A stretch of 37,514 bases of DNA from Patescibacteria group bacterium (GTDB lineage: Bacteria; Patescibacteriota; Patescibacteriia; Patescibacteriales; UBA12465), in contig JAQUWT010000010.1 of the NCBI GenBank assembly GCA_028692765.1, positions 1 to 37,514 on the forward strand, read 5' to 3'. Shown here piece by piece: positions 1 through 8,741 of the stretch. Below the pieces are notes generated by a model. It was not told the DNA's origin, did not search any database, and saw only the letters and a list, made by a program, of their open reading frames with translations. The position numbers were made by a program, and so were the translations under genes. The stretch's first letter is position 1; each line of letters begins with the position of its first letter.

Positions 1-908
<908 letters not shown>

Positions 909-916
909 ATATAGAG

Positions 917-940
917 ATATCATCTTCGAAAAGATGATAT
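917..940 (-). other. Perfect 10-bp hairpin in 16S leader
   Basis: Bases 917-926 and 931-940 are perfectly complementary around a 4-base loop. In the rRNA sense the loop reads UUCG, a very stable tetraloop, although the closing pair is U-A and not the classic C-G. The hairpin sits about 9 bases upstream of the estimated mature 16S 5' end. It could be a maturation or RNase III signal, or a folding insulator; the role is inferred. Confidence 0.7.
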
Positions 941-1128
941 AAAGATTCTGGTTAATTTATTATCCGAATTGATGCCGATTCGCATCAAAATTTTTGTTTA
1001 TTTCACCAAGTTAACTTTGTCAAAGTCCGTAAATGAAACATTTTTATATAGGACAGAAAAAAACAGAGATATCTTAAATACCTTGTTTTAACTAAGCTAT
1101 TCTTTTTTTATGTTTCAAGTATCCCCAT

Positions 1129-1155
1129 CTTATATCATTTGGGCGGGGCTGTCAA
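1129..1155 (-). promoter_or_regulatory. Candidate 16S rRNA promoter
   Basis: On the minus strand a perfect TTGACA (1150-1155) is followed after 15 bases by TATAAG (1129-1134), which is preceded by TGA, giving TGATATAAG. The spacer is short for a sigma-70 promoter, but the -35 is consensus and the extended -10 triplet matches other promoters in this window. Predicted start is near 1122, about 214 bases before mature 16S. Confidence 0.6.
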
Positions 1156-1160
1156 GAGCC

Positions 1161-1173
1161 TAGAGAGTCTCTA
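1161..1173. promoter_or_regulatory. 13-bp palindrome between divergent promoters
   Basis: TAGAGA-G-TCTCTA is a perfect inverted repeat around one central base. It lies just upstream of the rRNA -35 (1150-1155) and 7 bases upstream of the plus-strand -35 (1181), so a bound protein could affect both promoters. It may be a chance palindrome. Confidence 0.35.
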
Positions 1174-1180
1174 ATTTTAC

Positions 1181-1209
1181 TGGAAAAAAAACAGGTTTTG
1201 TGCTATTAT
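1181..1209 (+). promoter_or_regulatory. Candidate promoter for the 57-aa ORF and giant membrane protein
   Basis: TGGAAA (1181-1186) is followed after 17 bases by TATTAT (1204-1209), and an extended -10 TGc directly precedes the hexamer (1201-1203). Predicted start is near 1216, which leaves a leader of about 37 bases before the ATG at 1253. Confidence 0.45.
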
Positions 1210-1252
1210 TTGATTAAGAGATTTTTGTTAAAAAAATTTATTTTATATTTTT

Positions 1253-1426
1253 ATGGGAGACTATCAACAGGATGCTGTTGCCGAGATTGAAGATATATTT
1301 AATAAGGCTAAAGAATCTTTATTATCCCTGCATCATCAGAAGATGGAACTGATTAAAAAATTTAAAGAGTCCGACGATGCTGTTCAAGCGGCGGATATTT
1401 TGGATAAGCTCAAACAATTGTCGTAA
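1253..1426 (+). CDS. Small hypothetical protein, 57 aa
   Basis: An ATG at 1253 opens a 57-codon frame ending in TAA at 1424-1426. The peptide begins MGDYQQDAVAEIEDIF and ends ILDKLKQLS. It is hydrophilic, rich in Asp, Glu and Lys, has no Cys, membrane segment or signal peptide, and looks almost wholly alpha-helical with heptad-like hydrophobic spacing. There is no Shine-Dalgarno, as for nearly all genes here. It lies 18 bases upstream of the 1391-aa protein and behind a plausible promoter, so the two are probably co-transcribed and may work together. I recognise no family. The codon pattern looks like that of the neighbours and the frame fills the gap, which favours a real gene. Confidence 0.6.
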   Translation: MGDYQQDAVAEIEDIFNKAKESLLSLHHQKMELIKKFKESDDAVQAADILDKLKQLS

Positions 1427-1444
1427 TATATTTATTTTATCAAT

Positions 1445-4400
1445 ATGCCTGCAGAAAAAATACAACTAAAAGCAAAGGAAGAGGAATCTCTAGCGTCATT
1501 ATTGCCGCGCTTTGCGGAAATTAAGGCTTGGCAAAAAGAAATTAATGCCGCCAAGGACAATAAGGCTAAGACGGCCGAGCTGAGAAAAAAATTTAAGGCT
1601 ATTTTCGGCGTGCCTTTTGGCCAGAAATTAGTGGCGGAGCTTAATCGTTTAGAAAAAGGAGAAATTACAGAGAAAGCAAAAAATAAAAAAGAAAAAAAAG
1701 AGAAGCCGTCTAAACCTTTAGAGGTGGTGGCAGAGAAGGCCGAAGAATTACAAACGGAAATTCATGAGCAGCAATCTTTAGAAGCGGCAGTACAAACCCT
1801 TTCAAGTCCGGAATTAAATAACCACACCTTGCATATTGATGAGCAAAAAAAAGAAGTTGTTGTTAATGCTATCGATTGGGCTGAAGCCGTAGCCTTAAAG
1901 GCTTCTAGGGATGTAAAAAGAGCAGAAGAAGCTGATAATCAGAATAGTGGAGAACCGACAAATGATGGTGAAGAGGAAAATCTTGATGAAGAGTCTTTGC
2001 GGCAAAAGATATTATCTACTAGAGAAGCGGTTTTGGCGGAAATAGAAGCAGGCTATAAGGCGGAATTAGCGGCTCATGCCGCTGAGGAAGAAGACAAGGA
2101 TAGCGAGATACTTACCCCGGAAGATGAAGCGGCGGCAAATCTAAATGTTAAAGTTGATGGCCCCCTTCCGGATAATCAGGAGGATGGACGCTTTAAAGAT
2201 AATACAGAAAATGATAGGGGAGAAAAAAATATTGAAGAACAAATCGTTACTGAAGCCTTGGACTATTTTTATGACCTCGGCCTGGATGATGAAGATTTGC
2301 TTTCAATCCCCGGTCTGACAGAATTGAATAGCGTCTCTCAATTATTGATTGCTAAGAGCCTAAAAAATTTCGCCCTTGAGAAGGCTAACCGCAAAGTAGC
2401 AAAGCAACAAGCAGAGGCCAGCACTGCCGCTAAGGGTTTTTGGGGAAAACTGGGAACGGGGATTACCAATGCTTTTACAGCAGGTAGAAAAAAGAAAGAG
2501 GCTATTTTGGAACAAGCGTACGGTGGCTTAGCTGAACATAAAGTCGAATTAACGAGACTGGTAGATTGGGCTAGAAATTTCGATTTAAAAGAAGTCGAGG
2601 TTGAAGAAGGAAAATTTCGAGCCGACTTTACCGGTCATATTGATTTAGAAAATATTAATGAAGAGCAGGCGGCGCTTGTTAAAGAAATGAATGAGAATGC
2701 TAATTGGCTGGCTTCTTTTGCAAAAGAATATCGTTTGTTTAATTATACGCCGGAACCCAAGGGTTCAAAATCACATCAGGAATATTACCGCGCTAAACAG
2801 GCCTATGATGATTCTCGCGAAAAGCTGAGCGCTTTACTGTCTAAAGATTTGAGTTGGTCGGAAGCTTCGGTTTTGCGCGCAATTAATAAAATGGATGCCA
2901 ATGTTAATATGGTGCAGTTTATGTCCGCTAATCCCGACTTAGAAAAGGATTGGCAGGAGATGCTTAAAAATAAATCGGTTTTAGCTAAAGCCTTTGCCAA
3001 GGATAATTGGAAATTTATAGCCAGTGGTTATGCTGGCCGGATGGCTTTAGGTAGTGTTTTGGGAATTACTGCAGTGCCGGCTGTGGCGGTCGCTATCGGC
3101 GCTTGGCGTGGCCGGAATAGAGGTCGACAATCACTGCGCCAGGCTGATAAAGGCCTGGATAAAAAAGATTTATTGGGTGATAGTCCTTTGTTGGCAGAAA
3201 GAAAAGCAGTTTTAAAATCAATTCAAAAATTAGTTCCTGCTGAATATTCTTTAAATAGAGAGGAATGGTTGAATAATATCGCTAATCCAGAACAGAAATC
3301 TTTGTATTTTAATTTAATAACTAAGTTCGATAACCTTGATGCGCTTTGGCGCAAGGAGGAAGAAAAAAAGCAGGGAATACATTATAAGAATAAAGAGGAA
3401 GAAAAAAAACAACAAGGTATACATCGCAAAGATAACAAAATAGAATATGAGGCCGGCAAGAATATTGAACGCAAAGTTGTGAGCGCGGAGATTTTAATGT
3501 CTAAATTACAGGATTTGATTGGCAAAGTTCAGCAAGCTGAAGGCGAAAAAAGAGTGCAACTGCTATTCCAACTTTCTCGTCGAGTCGATTTTTCCAAGGA
3601 TTTAGCCGATGGAGGTTTAATTAATTTCGGTTCAATGGAAGAAAGAAGCGCCCGTATGCTCGATTTCTATCAATTATTGTCTCAAGGGCAAATTTTGCAA
3701 TTAGATAAGAACGCACAAATAGTGCGCGTGGCCGAAGGAGAGTTTGAAGATGTTTATGAAAATAACGACGTCAAAGAATTAAATAAATTAAACGAACGAG
3801 CTAAAGACTTGCTAAATTCATTTGAATATTTTGCGGACATGCAGTTAGATAAAAATAGAAAATCTTTTATGATAAAAAAGATTGCACAAGGAGCTATCGC
3901 TGGCGGTGTCTTTGCCTTCTCTGGTTATTTGTTGCGCAATCTATATGGCGGGTCATGGATTGAAGATAAAGCCTCAGCCGGTTTCCGCTTTATTTCTGAA
4001 CATACTAAATTAGAGGAGGCAGTCGCTGGCATTAAGCATTATATCGGTGCCAATTTAAATAGTCTGGCTAATTCTGATAATGTTAAGACAGATATTAATT
4101 TTAATATTATCAAAAAAGACGTGGATATTAGTGGTTTGCAAGCATCTGGTTCGGGCAATGTGGAGATTTTTGACAAAAGCTTGGCGTCCGAAGGCGCGGC
4201 CGATAAAATTGCAGCCTCTGCACTCAGGGCAACTTCTAGTGAGAAGTTAGTTTCTTCTTGGTCTGATCAAATAAGTAATGAAGGCTTAAAATCCGGACAG
4301 TATGATTCCGTTTGGTTGTCGACTAAAAATATTTTTGAGAACCATGCTTCCGAATTGGGCTATCAGGGCGATGTTAATGATGCCGCCTCTTTGCATCATT

Positions 4401-5620
4401 GGGCGGAAATACAGACTAACCGCACCTTGGCCGATACTGGTGATATTAACGACAGGGTGTTTGCGGGCAATCAGGTTATTCTAGAAAAAAATGGAGATGG
4501 ATTTATTGTGAGGGTAGAGGCCGGAAGCGGCGCTCAGCCTGGATATTTGTCAGACACGGATTTAGATTCTTTGTCCCCCGATAACAATTTACAAGAAGCG
4601 CCGTTGGATTCCGGTAATGGCTCACCAGTGAATACTCCAGATGCTTTTATTGATTCCAATAAAGTGCCCAATATCAGCGAGGCTAGAGAAATTTGGGCGG
4701 ACAAAGCTGGCGCCCGTTTCGGCCTATCCAACGAACAGGTCTCCTATGCCGATGAGAATGTAATCAAGGCAGAAATTAAAGGGCATGATGTTTTTATTGA
4801 CACTAAGAATAATACTTTTTTGTTCTTTGATGATAATGCCAACGAAGTGTCCGGTTTCTTGGCGGATGATAACGGTCATATCATAAATAATGCTGAGGAA
4901 TTTTTAGGCAATAAATTTTTTTCCGGGGAATCGCCAGCGGCGAATGTATTGGATCATTTATCTGATAATAGCGAAACTGGACAGAATCTTTCTTCGTCTT
5001 CGACCGAATCAGAACCTTATATCGCGCCACAACAGACAGAGGCGCCTCAAACACTTAACCAGCCGGATGCTCCTATCGGTCAGAACCAGGCCAATGGCGA
5101 GACGCCCCCAGATATCAAAAATCAGTTTGATAATATCGTGGACAATCACGTCCAGGAGACCGCTGGCGGCAGCATTAGAGAGGCGTTAGAAACTATTGCG
5201 ACCCGGGCTAAGACTCCAGCTGATAAAGTTTTATTGGAATATATTGAAGAGAATCATATTTCTTCTGACGCTTCTTTAAAAGATTTGCTTTCCAGTGACG
5301 CTGGTCTGTTAATGTCCATGAATTCTCCAGAAAATAGTGTCCTAACGGAATTGTATGATTTACGCCACGCTTCTTCCGGTCAGGCGCAGGCTGAAATGCT
5401 GTATAAATATCTACATGCCGCTTTATCTACAGATTTAAATGATGCCGGCAAATTAGCGCGCTTTGACAAGCTTGCTTCCTTGAAGGCTTTCCGTGTCGGC
5501 TCAGGTTTGGATGGTAAGGTTGATTCTTTTGTGATGCAGGTTGGTGATAATGTGCGAAAAGTTGATTTTTCGGCCAAAGGATTAAGCGAAGTGCTGAAAT
5601 TTGTGAAACAAATGCTTTAA
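1445..5620 (+). CDS. Giant membrane protein of unknown function, 1391 aa
   Basis: I recognise no family. Residues 1-330 are highly charged and helical, probably coiled coil, rich in Glu, Lys and Ala. A hydrophobic segment spans about 530-552 and contains a Pro, followed by an Arg/Lys-rich stretch. A second segment spans about 813-832, preceded by KNRKSFMIKK. The positive residues place the middle region (560-805) in the cytoplasm and the acidic, Asn/Ser-rich C-terminal 550 residues outside. That leaves the first segment odd, since the long N-terminus lacks a signal peptide; it could be a re-entrant hairpin. A 13-15 residue unit is duplicated in tandem at 637-664. The start ATG has no Shine-Dalgarno. 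It follows the 57-aa ORF by 18 bases and ends 20 bases before a terminator hairpin. Very large lineage-specific membrane proteins are common in CPR genomes. Confidence 0.85.
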   Translation: MPAEKIQLKAKEEESLASLLPRFAEIKAWQKEINAAKDNKAKTAELRKKFKAIFGVPFGQKLVAELNRLEKGEITEKAKNKKEKKEKPSKPLEVVAEKAEELQTEIHEQQSLEAAVQTLSSPELNNHTLHIDEQKKEVVVNAIDWAEAVALKASRDVKRAEEADNQNSGEPTNDGEEENLDEESLRQKILSTREAVLAEIEAGYKAELAAHAAEEEDKDSEILTPEDEAAANLNVKVDGPLPDNQEDGRFKDNTENDRGEKNIEEQIVTEALDYFYDLGLDDEDLLSIPGLTELNSVSQLLIAKSLKNFALEKANRKVAKQQAEASTAAKGFWGKLGTGITNAFTAGRKKKEAILEQAYGGLAEHKVELTRLVDWARNFDLKEVEVEEGKFRADFTGHIDLENINEEQAALVKEMNENANWLASFAKEYRLFNYTPEPKGSKSHQEYYRAKQAYDDSREKLSALLSKDLSWSEASVLRAINKMDANVNMVQFMSANPDLEKDWQEMLKNKSVLAKAFAKDNWKFIASGYAGRMALGSVLGITAVPAVAVAIGAWRGRNRGRQSLRQADKGLDKKDLLGDSPLLAERKAVLKSIQKLVPAEYSLNREEWLNNIANPEQKSLYFNLITKFDNLDALWRKEEEKKQGIHYKNKEEEKKQQGIHRKDNKIEYEAGKNIERKVVSAEILMSKLQDLIGKVQQAEGEKRVQLLFQLSRRVDFSKDLADGGLINFGSMEERSARMLDFYQLLSQGQILQLDKNAQIVRVAEGEFEDVYENNDVKELNKLNERAKDLLNSFEYFADMQLDKNRKSFMIKKIAQGAIAGGVFAFSGYLLRNLYGGSWIEDKASAGFRFISEHTKLEEAVAGIKHYIGANLNSLANSDNVKTDINFNIIKKDVDISGLQASGSGNVEIFDKSLASEGAADKIAASALRATSSEKLVSSWSDQISNEGLKSGQYDSVWLSTKNIFENHASELGYQGDVNDAASLHHWAEIQTNRTLADTGDINDRVFAGNQVILEKNGDGFIVRVEAGSGAQPGYLSDTDLDSLSPDNNLQEAPLDSGNGSPVNTPDAFIDSNKVPNISEAREIWADKAGARFGLSNEQVSYADENVIKAEIKGHDVFIDTKNNTFLFFDDNANEVSGFLADDNGHIINNAEEFLGNKFFSGESPAANVLDHLSDNSETGQNLSSSSTESEPYIAPQQTEAPQTLNQPDAPIGQNQANGETPPDIKNQFDNIVDNHVQETAGGSIREALETIATRAKTPADKVLLEYIEENHISSDASLKDLLSSDAGLLMSMNSPENSVLTELYDLRHASSGQAQAEMLYKYLHAALSTDLNDAGKLARFDKLASLKAFRVGSGLDGKVDSFVMQVGDNVRKVDFSAKGLSEVLKFVKQML
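3353..3436 (+). repeat. Imperfect tandem duplication in giant protein gene
   Basis: Two copies of a Lys/Glu-rich unit, KEEEKKQGIHYKN (3353-3391) and KEEEKKQQGIHRKDN (3392-3436), lie in tandem. The second differs by a Gln insertion and a two-residue change at its end. This looks like a recent in-frame duplication in a linker. Confidence 0.7.
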
Positions 5621-5640
5621 TCTAAAGGTAATATATATAA

Positions 5641-5666
5641 AACAGGCTAATATTAGCCTGTTTTTT
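5641..5666 (+). terminator. Rho-independent terminator after giant membrane protein
   Basis: AACAGGCTA (5641-5649) pairs with its complement at 5654-5662 around the loop ATAT. The right arm merges into a run of six T at 5661-5666. It closes the 1253-5620 unit. Confidence 0.88.
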
Positions 5667-5705
5667 GTTACATCATAAATATCTTTTAAATAGCAATAAT
5701 TTATC

Positions 5706-5734
5706 TTGACATATTTTATAAAATGTGATAACTT
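5706..5734 (+). promoter_or_regulatory. Promoter of the secreted two-domain protein
   Basis: A perfect TTGACA (5706-5711) stands 17 bases from TAACTT (5729-5734), with TGA just before the -10. The same bases, TAACTTTA (5729-5736), are one mismatch from the Bacteroidetes -7 element TAnnTTTG with a TTG at the proper upstream distance, so either sigma-factor type could read it. Predicted start is near 5741. Confidence 0.6.
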
Positions 5735-5797
5735 TAATAGAATCCCTAAAAATTGGGGAAGTTAATTAAAAAATAATACAAACCAAATACTGATATC

Positions 5798-6697
5798 ATG
5801 AAAAAAATTGTAAGTTTTTTTTGTTTCGCGTTCTTAGCTATGGCTCTGAACGGGCAGGTGACCATTATTAACTCATGGTCATCTGACATCCAAGTATCCT
5901 CTCGCACCGGCGGACCAATCATTGTCCCGCCAAATGGCTCCAAGTTGGTTTATTTTTTGCAGGTTAAACCTGAGCCTCAGGAAATTTACCTTAGCTATTC
6001 TCAGGCCGGAAGGATAAAGAAAGATAGGGTAAATATTGTAGTAACCTCAAATCTTACGGTTTATCCCGGAATGCAAAGTAGCGCCAGCACTGCTAATTCT
6101 TACCGGTATCAATCAGGTGCGAATTCGGGTGCGAATTCGGGTGCGAATGAATCAGAAAATTCAAATGCCAGGACAAAAGTGGCCTTAGTAGTTGAAAATT
6201 TGTCACAGCATCGATTTTCTACTCTAACAGTTGGCGGTCCATTTTCTGATATATCTTTGGCACCCAAAGATTCCTCTGATGTAATTTACGTCCCCATTGG
6301 CCCAAACCAATTTACCATATTAGTGGACATGGACAAAGATTCTATGTCTTCTGGTAAAAATTTTGCTCAGGCTGTAATCAAAGCAATAATTGTTAAAGGT
6401 CAGAAAAAACTCGTTATTACAGATAAGCATCTCTTAGCTACAAGCTCGGGGACGCAAAAAAGTAGATTCGTCAACGATTTTGATTTTAAACTCGTATTTG
6501 TATCCGGCCCCCCTGCTGGTGATGCTATGCGCAGAAGTAGCAAAAAGTATGAATTTAACATCGGCTTTAATAGCGTGGCTGTCCAATTCAACAAGGATGG
6601 CAAGAAGTTCCAAGCAGATTTGGAGTTTATTGTGGTCAAGGGGGAAAGAGTCATTATACTAAAGCAGGAAAATCTTAAAAATATTCAAATGATTTAG
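5798..6697 (+). CDS. Secreted protein with two repeated beta-rich domains, 299 aa
   Basis: A signal peptide (Lys-Lys, then a hydrophobic core at residues 4-17) ends near ALNGQ, so the mature protein probably begins with Gln or Val at residue 20-21. Two similar halves follow. The first (about 21-100) and second (about 125-210) share the order hydrophobic strand, Asn, Ser, then GGP, then a Pro-x-x-Ser-x-x-Val segment. They are joined by a GANSGANSGAN linker encoded by a 12-base tandem repeat. The last 85 residues are also beta-rich. There is no Cys, anchor or sorting tail. It has its own promoter and terminator and so is a single-gene unit between unrelated neighbours. The signal-peptide end in Gln and the promoter resemble Bacteroidetes usage, so lateral acquisition is possible. 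I recognise no family; function unknown. Confidence 0.85.
   Translation: MKKIVSFFCFAFLAMALNGQVTIINSWSSDIQVSSRTGGPIIVPPNGSKLVYFLQVKPEPQEIYLSYSQAGRIKKDRVNIVVTSNLTVYPGMQSSASTANSYRYQSGANSGANSGANESENSNARTKVALVVENLSQHRFSTLTVGGPFSDISLAPKDSSDVIYVPIGPNQFTILVDMDKDSMSSGKNFAQAVIKAIIVKGQKKLVITDKHLLATSSGTQKSRFVNDFDFKLVFVSGPPAGDAMRRSSKKYEFNIGFNSVAVQFNKDGKKFQADLEFIVVKGERVIILKQENLKNIQMI
6116..6148 (+). repeat. 12-bp tandem repeat coding a GANS linker
   Basis: GGTGCGAATTCG occurs at 6116-6127 and 6128-6139, with a partial third copy at 6140-6148. It encodes (Gly-Ala-Asn-Ser)n between the two similar domains and is a likely site of copy-number variation that would change linker length in frame. Confidence 0.85.
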
Positions 6698-6715
6698 TAT
6701 TTAGTGCGTGCTTTT

Positions 6716-6753
6716 ATCGGCTTTCTTTTAAAAAAAAGAGAGCCGATTTTTTT
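6716..6753 (+). terminator. Rho-independent terminator after secreted protein
   Basis: ATCGGCT (6716-6722) pairs with 6741-6747, and the stem continues through a T/A-rich inner part to a loop of four A. A T-run follows at 6748-6753. The stem is about 14 bp with one G-T pair. Confidence 0.88.
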
Positions 6754-6783
6754 ATTTATTTATGCCCAATTTTGAGGTCTAAA

Positions 6784-6812
6784 TTGACCTGAGGCTTTGG
6801 CTCTGATATAAT
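6784..6812 (+). promoter_or_regulatory. Promoter of the MBL-ndk-gyrA operon
   Basis: TTGACC (6784-6789), a 17-base spacer ending in TGA, then a perfect TATAAT (6807-6812). Predicted start is near 6819, giving a leader of nearly 100 bases that is AT-rich with a weak GAG-GCCTA / TAGGCTC pairing. This is the best-matching promoter in the window. Confidence 0.8.
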
Positions 6813-6915
6813 AAAAACAAGCTGAGAGGGCCTATTTTTATTGTATTTATCAATAAATTATTTTTATTTTAGGCTCTAAGATTGATAGCAATTTTCATTT
6901 TTTAAACTAATTTAT

Positions 6916-7563
6916 ATGATTCTTACTTGGCTCGGACATTCCTGTTTTAAACTGCAAGATAAAATCGGTGCTGATGGCGTTACCGTTGTTACCGATCCTT
7001 TCGGCAAGCAGTTCGGTCTAAAATTGCCTAATTGCGAAGCGGACATCGTGACCGTTTCTCATAATCATGAAGACCATAATAATGTAGCCGCTTTGCGCGG
7101 CAATCCTTTTGTCATTAATTGTGCCGGCGAATACGACATCAAGAATGTTTTGATTGAAGGTATCGACTCTTTTCATGATGAGGCTCAGGGTTCGGAGCGC
7201 GGCAATAATTTGATTTTCCGTTTGGAGATTGATGATGTTTCCGTGGTCCATCTCGGCGATTTGGGGCAACCCTTAGATAGCGGGCAATTAGAGAAGTTGG
7301 CCGGTACCGATATTTTATTGATTCCGGTGGGCGGAAAATATACTTTAGACGCAAAGAAAGCGGTTGAAGTGATTGCTCAGATTGAACCGAGAATAATCGT
7401 GCCGATGCATTATCAAAGCGATGATTTAAAGATAGACGGTTTGGATGGAGTTGATAAATTTATCAAAGAAATCGGGCTGACTCCCTCTTATGAAGAAAAA
7501 TTGAAAATCAGCAAGAAAGATTTGCCGGCGGAAGATATGGAACTGGTGATATTAAAATATTAA
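6916..7563 (+). CDS. Metallo-beta-lactamase-fold hydrolase (UlaG-like), 215 aa
   Basis: This belongs to the small single-domain metallo-beta-lactamase proteins related to UlaG and the UPF0173 group. The zinc ligands are visible: His49-x-His51-x-Asp53-His54 in SHNHEDHNN, Asp115 in HLGDLG, and His165 in PMHYQ. The N-terminal LGHSCF strand and the VTDPFG motif are typical. It is probably a cytoplasmic hydrolase of a phosphoester or lactone; the substrate cannot be told from sequence. It is the first gene of an operon, behind a strong promoter, and ndk follows after 35 bases. Nothing in the sequence links it chemically to nucleotide metabolism. The ATG has no Shine-Dalgarno. Confidence 0.88.
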   Translation: MILTWLGHSCFKLQDKIGADGVTVVTDPFGKQFGLKLPNCEADIVTVSHNHEDHNNVAALRGNPFVINCAGEYDIKNVLIEGIDSFHDEAQGSERGNNLIFRLEIDDVSVVHLGDLGQPLDSGQLEKLAGTDILLIPVGGKYTLDAKKAVEVIAQIEPRIIVPMHYQSDDLKIDGLDGVDKFIKEIGLTPSYEEKLKISKKDLPAEDMELVILKY

Positions 7564-7598
7564 TTTAAAATTTTTATAATTCTTAATTATCAATACCT

Positions 7599-8204
7599 AT
7601 GATTACCCATCCCAAGAAAGAAAGAACTTTCGTTATTTTGAAACCGGATGCCGTCCAGCGCGGTTTAATCGGCGAATCTATCAAGCGCTTTGAAGCCGCC
7701 GGCTTGAAACTTGTAGCTTTGAAGCTGACTATGGCACAAGAAGAAGTTTTGTGGAAACATTATAATAAAGATGACGCTTGGTTCCAAAAGAAGGGCGATT
7801 TGACCGTTAAGAACCGCCAGGATTTGGGCATGCCGATAGAGAAAGAGCCGATTGAATATGGTAAAGACATTATCCGCGCTTTGGTGAAATTTATGAGCTG
7901 CGGTCCGATTGTACCGATGATTTGGGAGGGTAATCAGGCAGTGGCGGTCGTCAAAAAAATTGTCGGCGGTACCGAGCCGACCACTTCCGATGTCGGCACG
8001 ATTCGCGGCGACCTCACTCTTGATTCCTACGAACTTTCCAACCGGGATGAGCGGGCGGTGCGTAATTTAGTCCATTGTTCCGATGAAGTTGCGGAAGCAG
8101 AAAGAGAAATTTCTCTTTGGTTCAAACCGGAGGAAATTTTAGAATATCGTTTAATTGCCGAGCAGATTTTATATGATGTTAATTTGGACGGCATCATGGA
8201 ATAA
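7599..8204 (+). CDS. ndk: Nucleoside diphosphate kinase, long form, 201 aa
   Basis: It transfers the gamma-phosphate of ATP to nucleoside diphosphates through a phospho-histidine. The N-terminal FVILKPDAVQRGLIG is the classic NDK start. The catalytic histidine is His159 in NLVHCSD, where the family has N-x-x-H-G-S-D; Gly is replaced by Cys160. At 201 residues it is longer than the usual 140-150. One insertion of about 30 residues (58-90) replaces the short loop before the GPxVxM strand. A second, of about 10 residues, lies just before the active-site motif, and the C-terminus extends beyond the usual end. Nucleotide supply is a known weak point of CPR metabolism, so this enzyme is likely important. 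It sits second in the operon, 5 bases before the next gene. Confidence 0.95.
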   Translation: MITHPKKERTFVILKPDAVQRGLIGESIKRFEAAGLKLVALKLTMAQEEVLWKHYNKDDAWFQKKGDLTVKNRQDLGMPIEKEPIEYGKDIIRALVKFMSCGPIVPMIWEGNQAVAVVKKIVGGTEPTTSDVGTIRGDLTLDSYELSNRDERAVRNLVHCSDEVAEAEREISLWFKPEEILEYRLIAEQILYDVNLDGIME

Positions 8205-8209
8205 TTAAT

Positions 8210-8740
8210 ATGTCCGAGCAGGAAAAAAATAATCAGAGAGTCGAGGAAGAAAAAAAGCGTTTTCTCTTGAAGGTAGGCGTCTGGGTTTTTTCTGTGCTTA
8301 TCCTTAGTTTTTGGCTCTTTACTTTAGCCCATTCTTTCAATAATACCGAGAGCGTGAGCCAGACTATCGATGCCGATACCGCCGCTTGGCAGTCGGACCT
8401 TAATCAGACCATTGATATTATTAGAAATGGCATGAATACTAAAAATCCGGTAGCTTCCAATACACCCGCTGCCAGCCAAGATTTTTTAGAGAAAATGAAT
8501 GCCAGCCTAGAAGAGCAAGCAGCCGCTTTAGCAACGTCTTCATCTGGAGAAGAAGCCTCGTCGATTGCGACAGAAACTAATATGACGCCGGAAGAACTTC
8601 TTAACGGGCTGCAACAGCGTCTTCCGGAATTAGCTTCCTCTTCTTGTCCGGAATTTGTCGATTGCATGCCGACTATCGGCGAAGCTAAGCCGTGCGCGAT
8701 TCCGCCGGGATGTGAAAATATTACTCAAATTGCCTATTGA
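8210..8740 (+). CDS. Single-pass membrane protein with four-Cys tail, 176 aa
   Basis: A charged N-terminus (about 22 residues) precedes one transmembrane helix at about 22-45. A Ser/Ala/Thr-rich helical stalk follows, then a C-terminal tail with four cysteines in a symmetric pattern, C-x5-C-x9-C-x5-C, ending [10 protein letters not shown]. By the positive-inside rule the tail is outside the cell, where the four Cys could form two disulfides. The gene starts 5 bases after ndk and ends 1 base before gyrA, so it is translated with them, yet no link to either enzyme is evident. I know no named family. The IPPGCE ending looks like a conserved tail I associate with Parcubacteria hypotheticals, which is memory and not a search. 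Confidence 0.85.
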   Translation: MSEQEKNNQRVEEEKKRFLLKVGVWVFSVLILSFWLFTLAHSFNNTESVSQTIDADTAAWQSDLNQTIDIIRNGMNTKNPVASNTPAASQDFLEKMNASLEEQAAALATSSSGEEASSIATETNMTPEELLNGLQQRLPELASSSCPEFVDCMPTIGEAKPCAIPPGCENITQIAY

Positions 8741-8741
8741 T

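Larger units (their letters stand above)
909..1252. other. Intergenic region: rRNA leader and divergent promoters
   Basis: These 344 bases contain no gene that I can support. They hold the 16S leader (roughly 909-1122, minus strand), the candidate rRNA promoter (1129-1155), a 13-bp palindrome (1161-1173) and the promoter of the plus-strand gene pair (1181-1209). Three inverted repeats lie in the leader: 917-940, 969-988 and 1014-1026. I found no boxA-like antitermination sequence and no tRNA gene. Confidence 0.7.

Noticed and set aside
909-1252. tRNA or 5S gene in the rRNA leader
   Set aside because: No cloverleaf-like arrangement or T-loop sequence found; the region only holds short hairpins and promoters.
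6116-6148. Short direct repeats as a possible CRISPR array
   Set aside because: Units are 12 bases with no spacers and lie in frame in a coding linker. No array or cas gene is seen in the window.
8655-8741. Upstream in-frame start for gyrA
   Set aside because: It overlaps the preceding gene by 86 bases and adds an Arg-rich, non-family extension; ATG 8742 follows the previous stop by one base.
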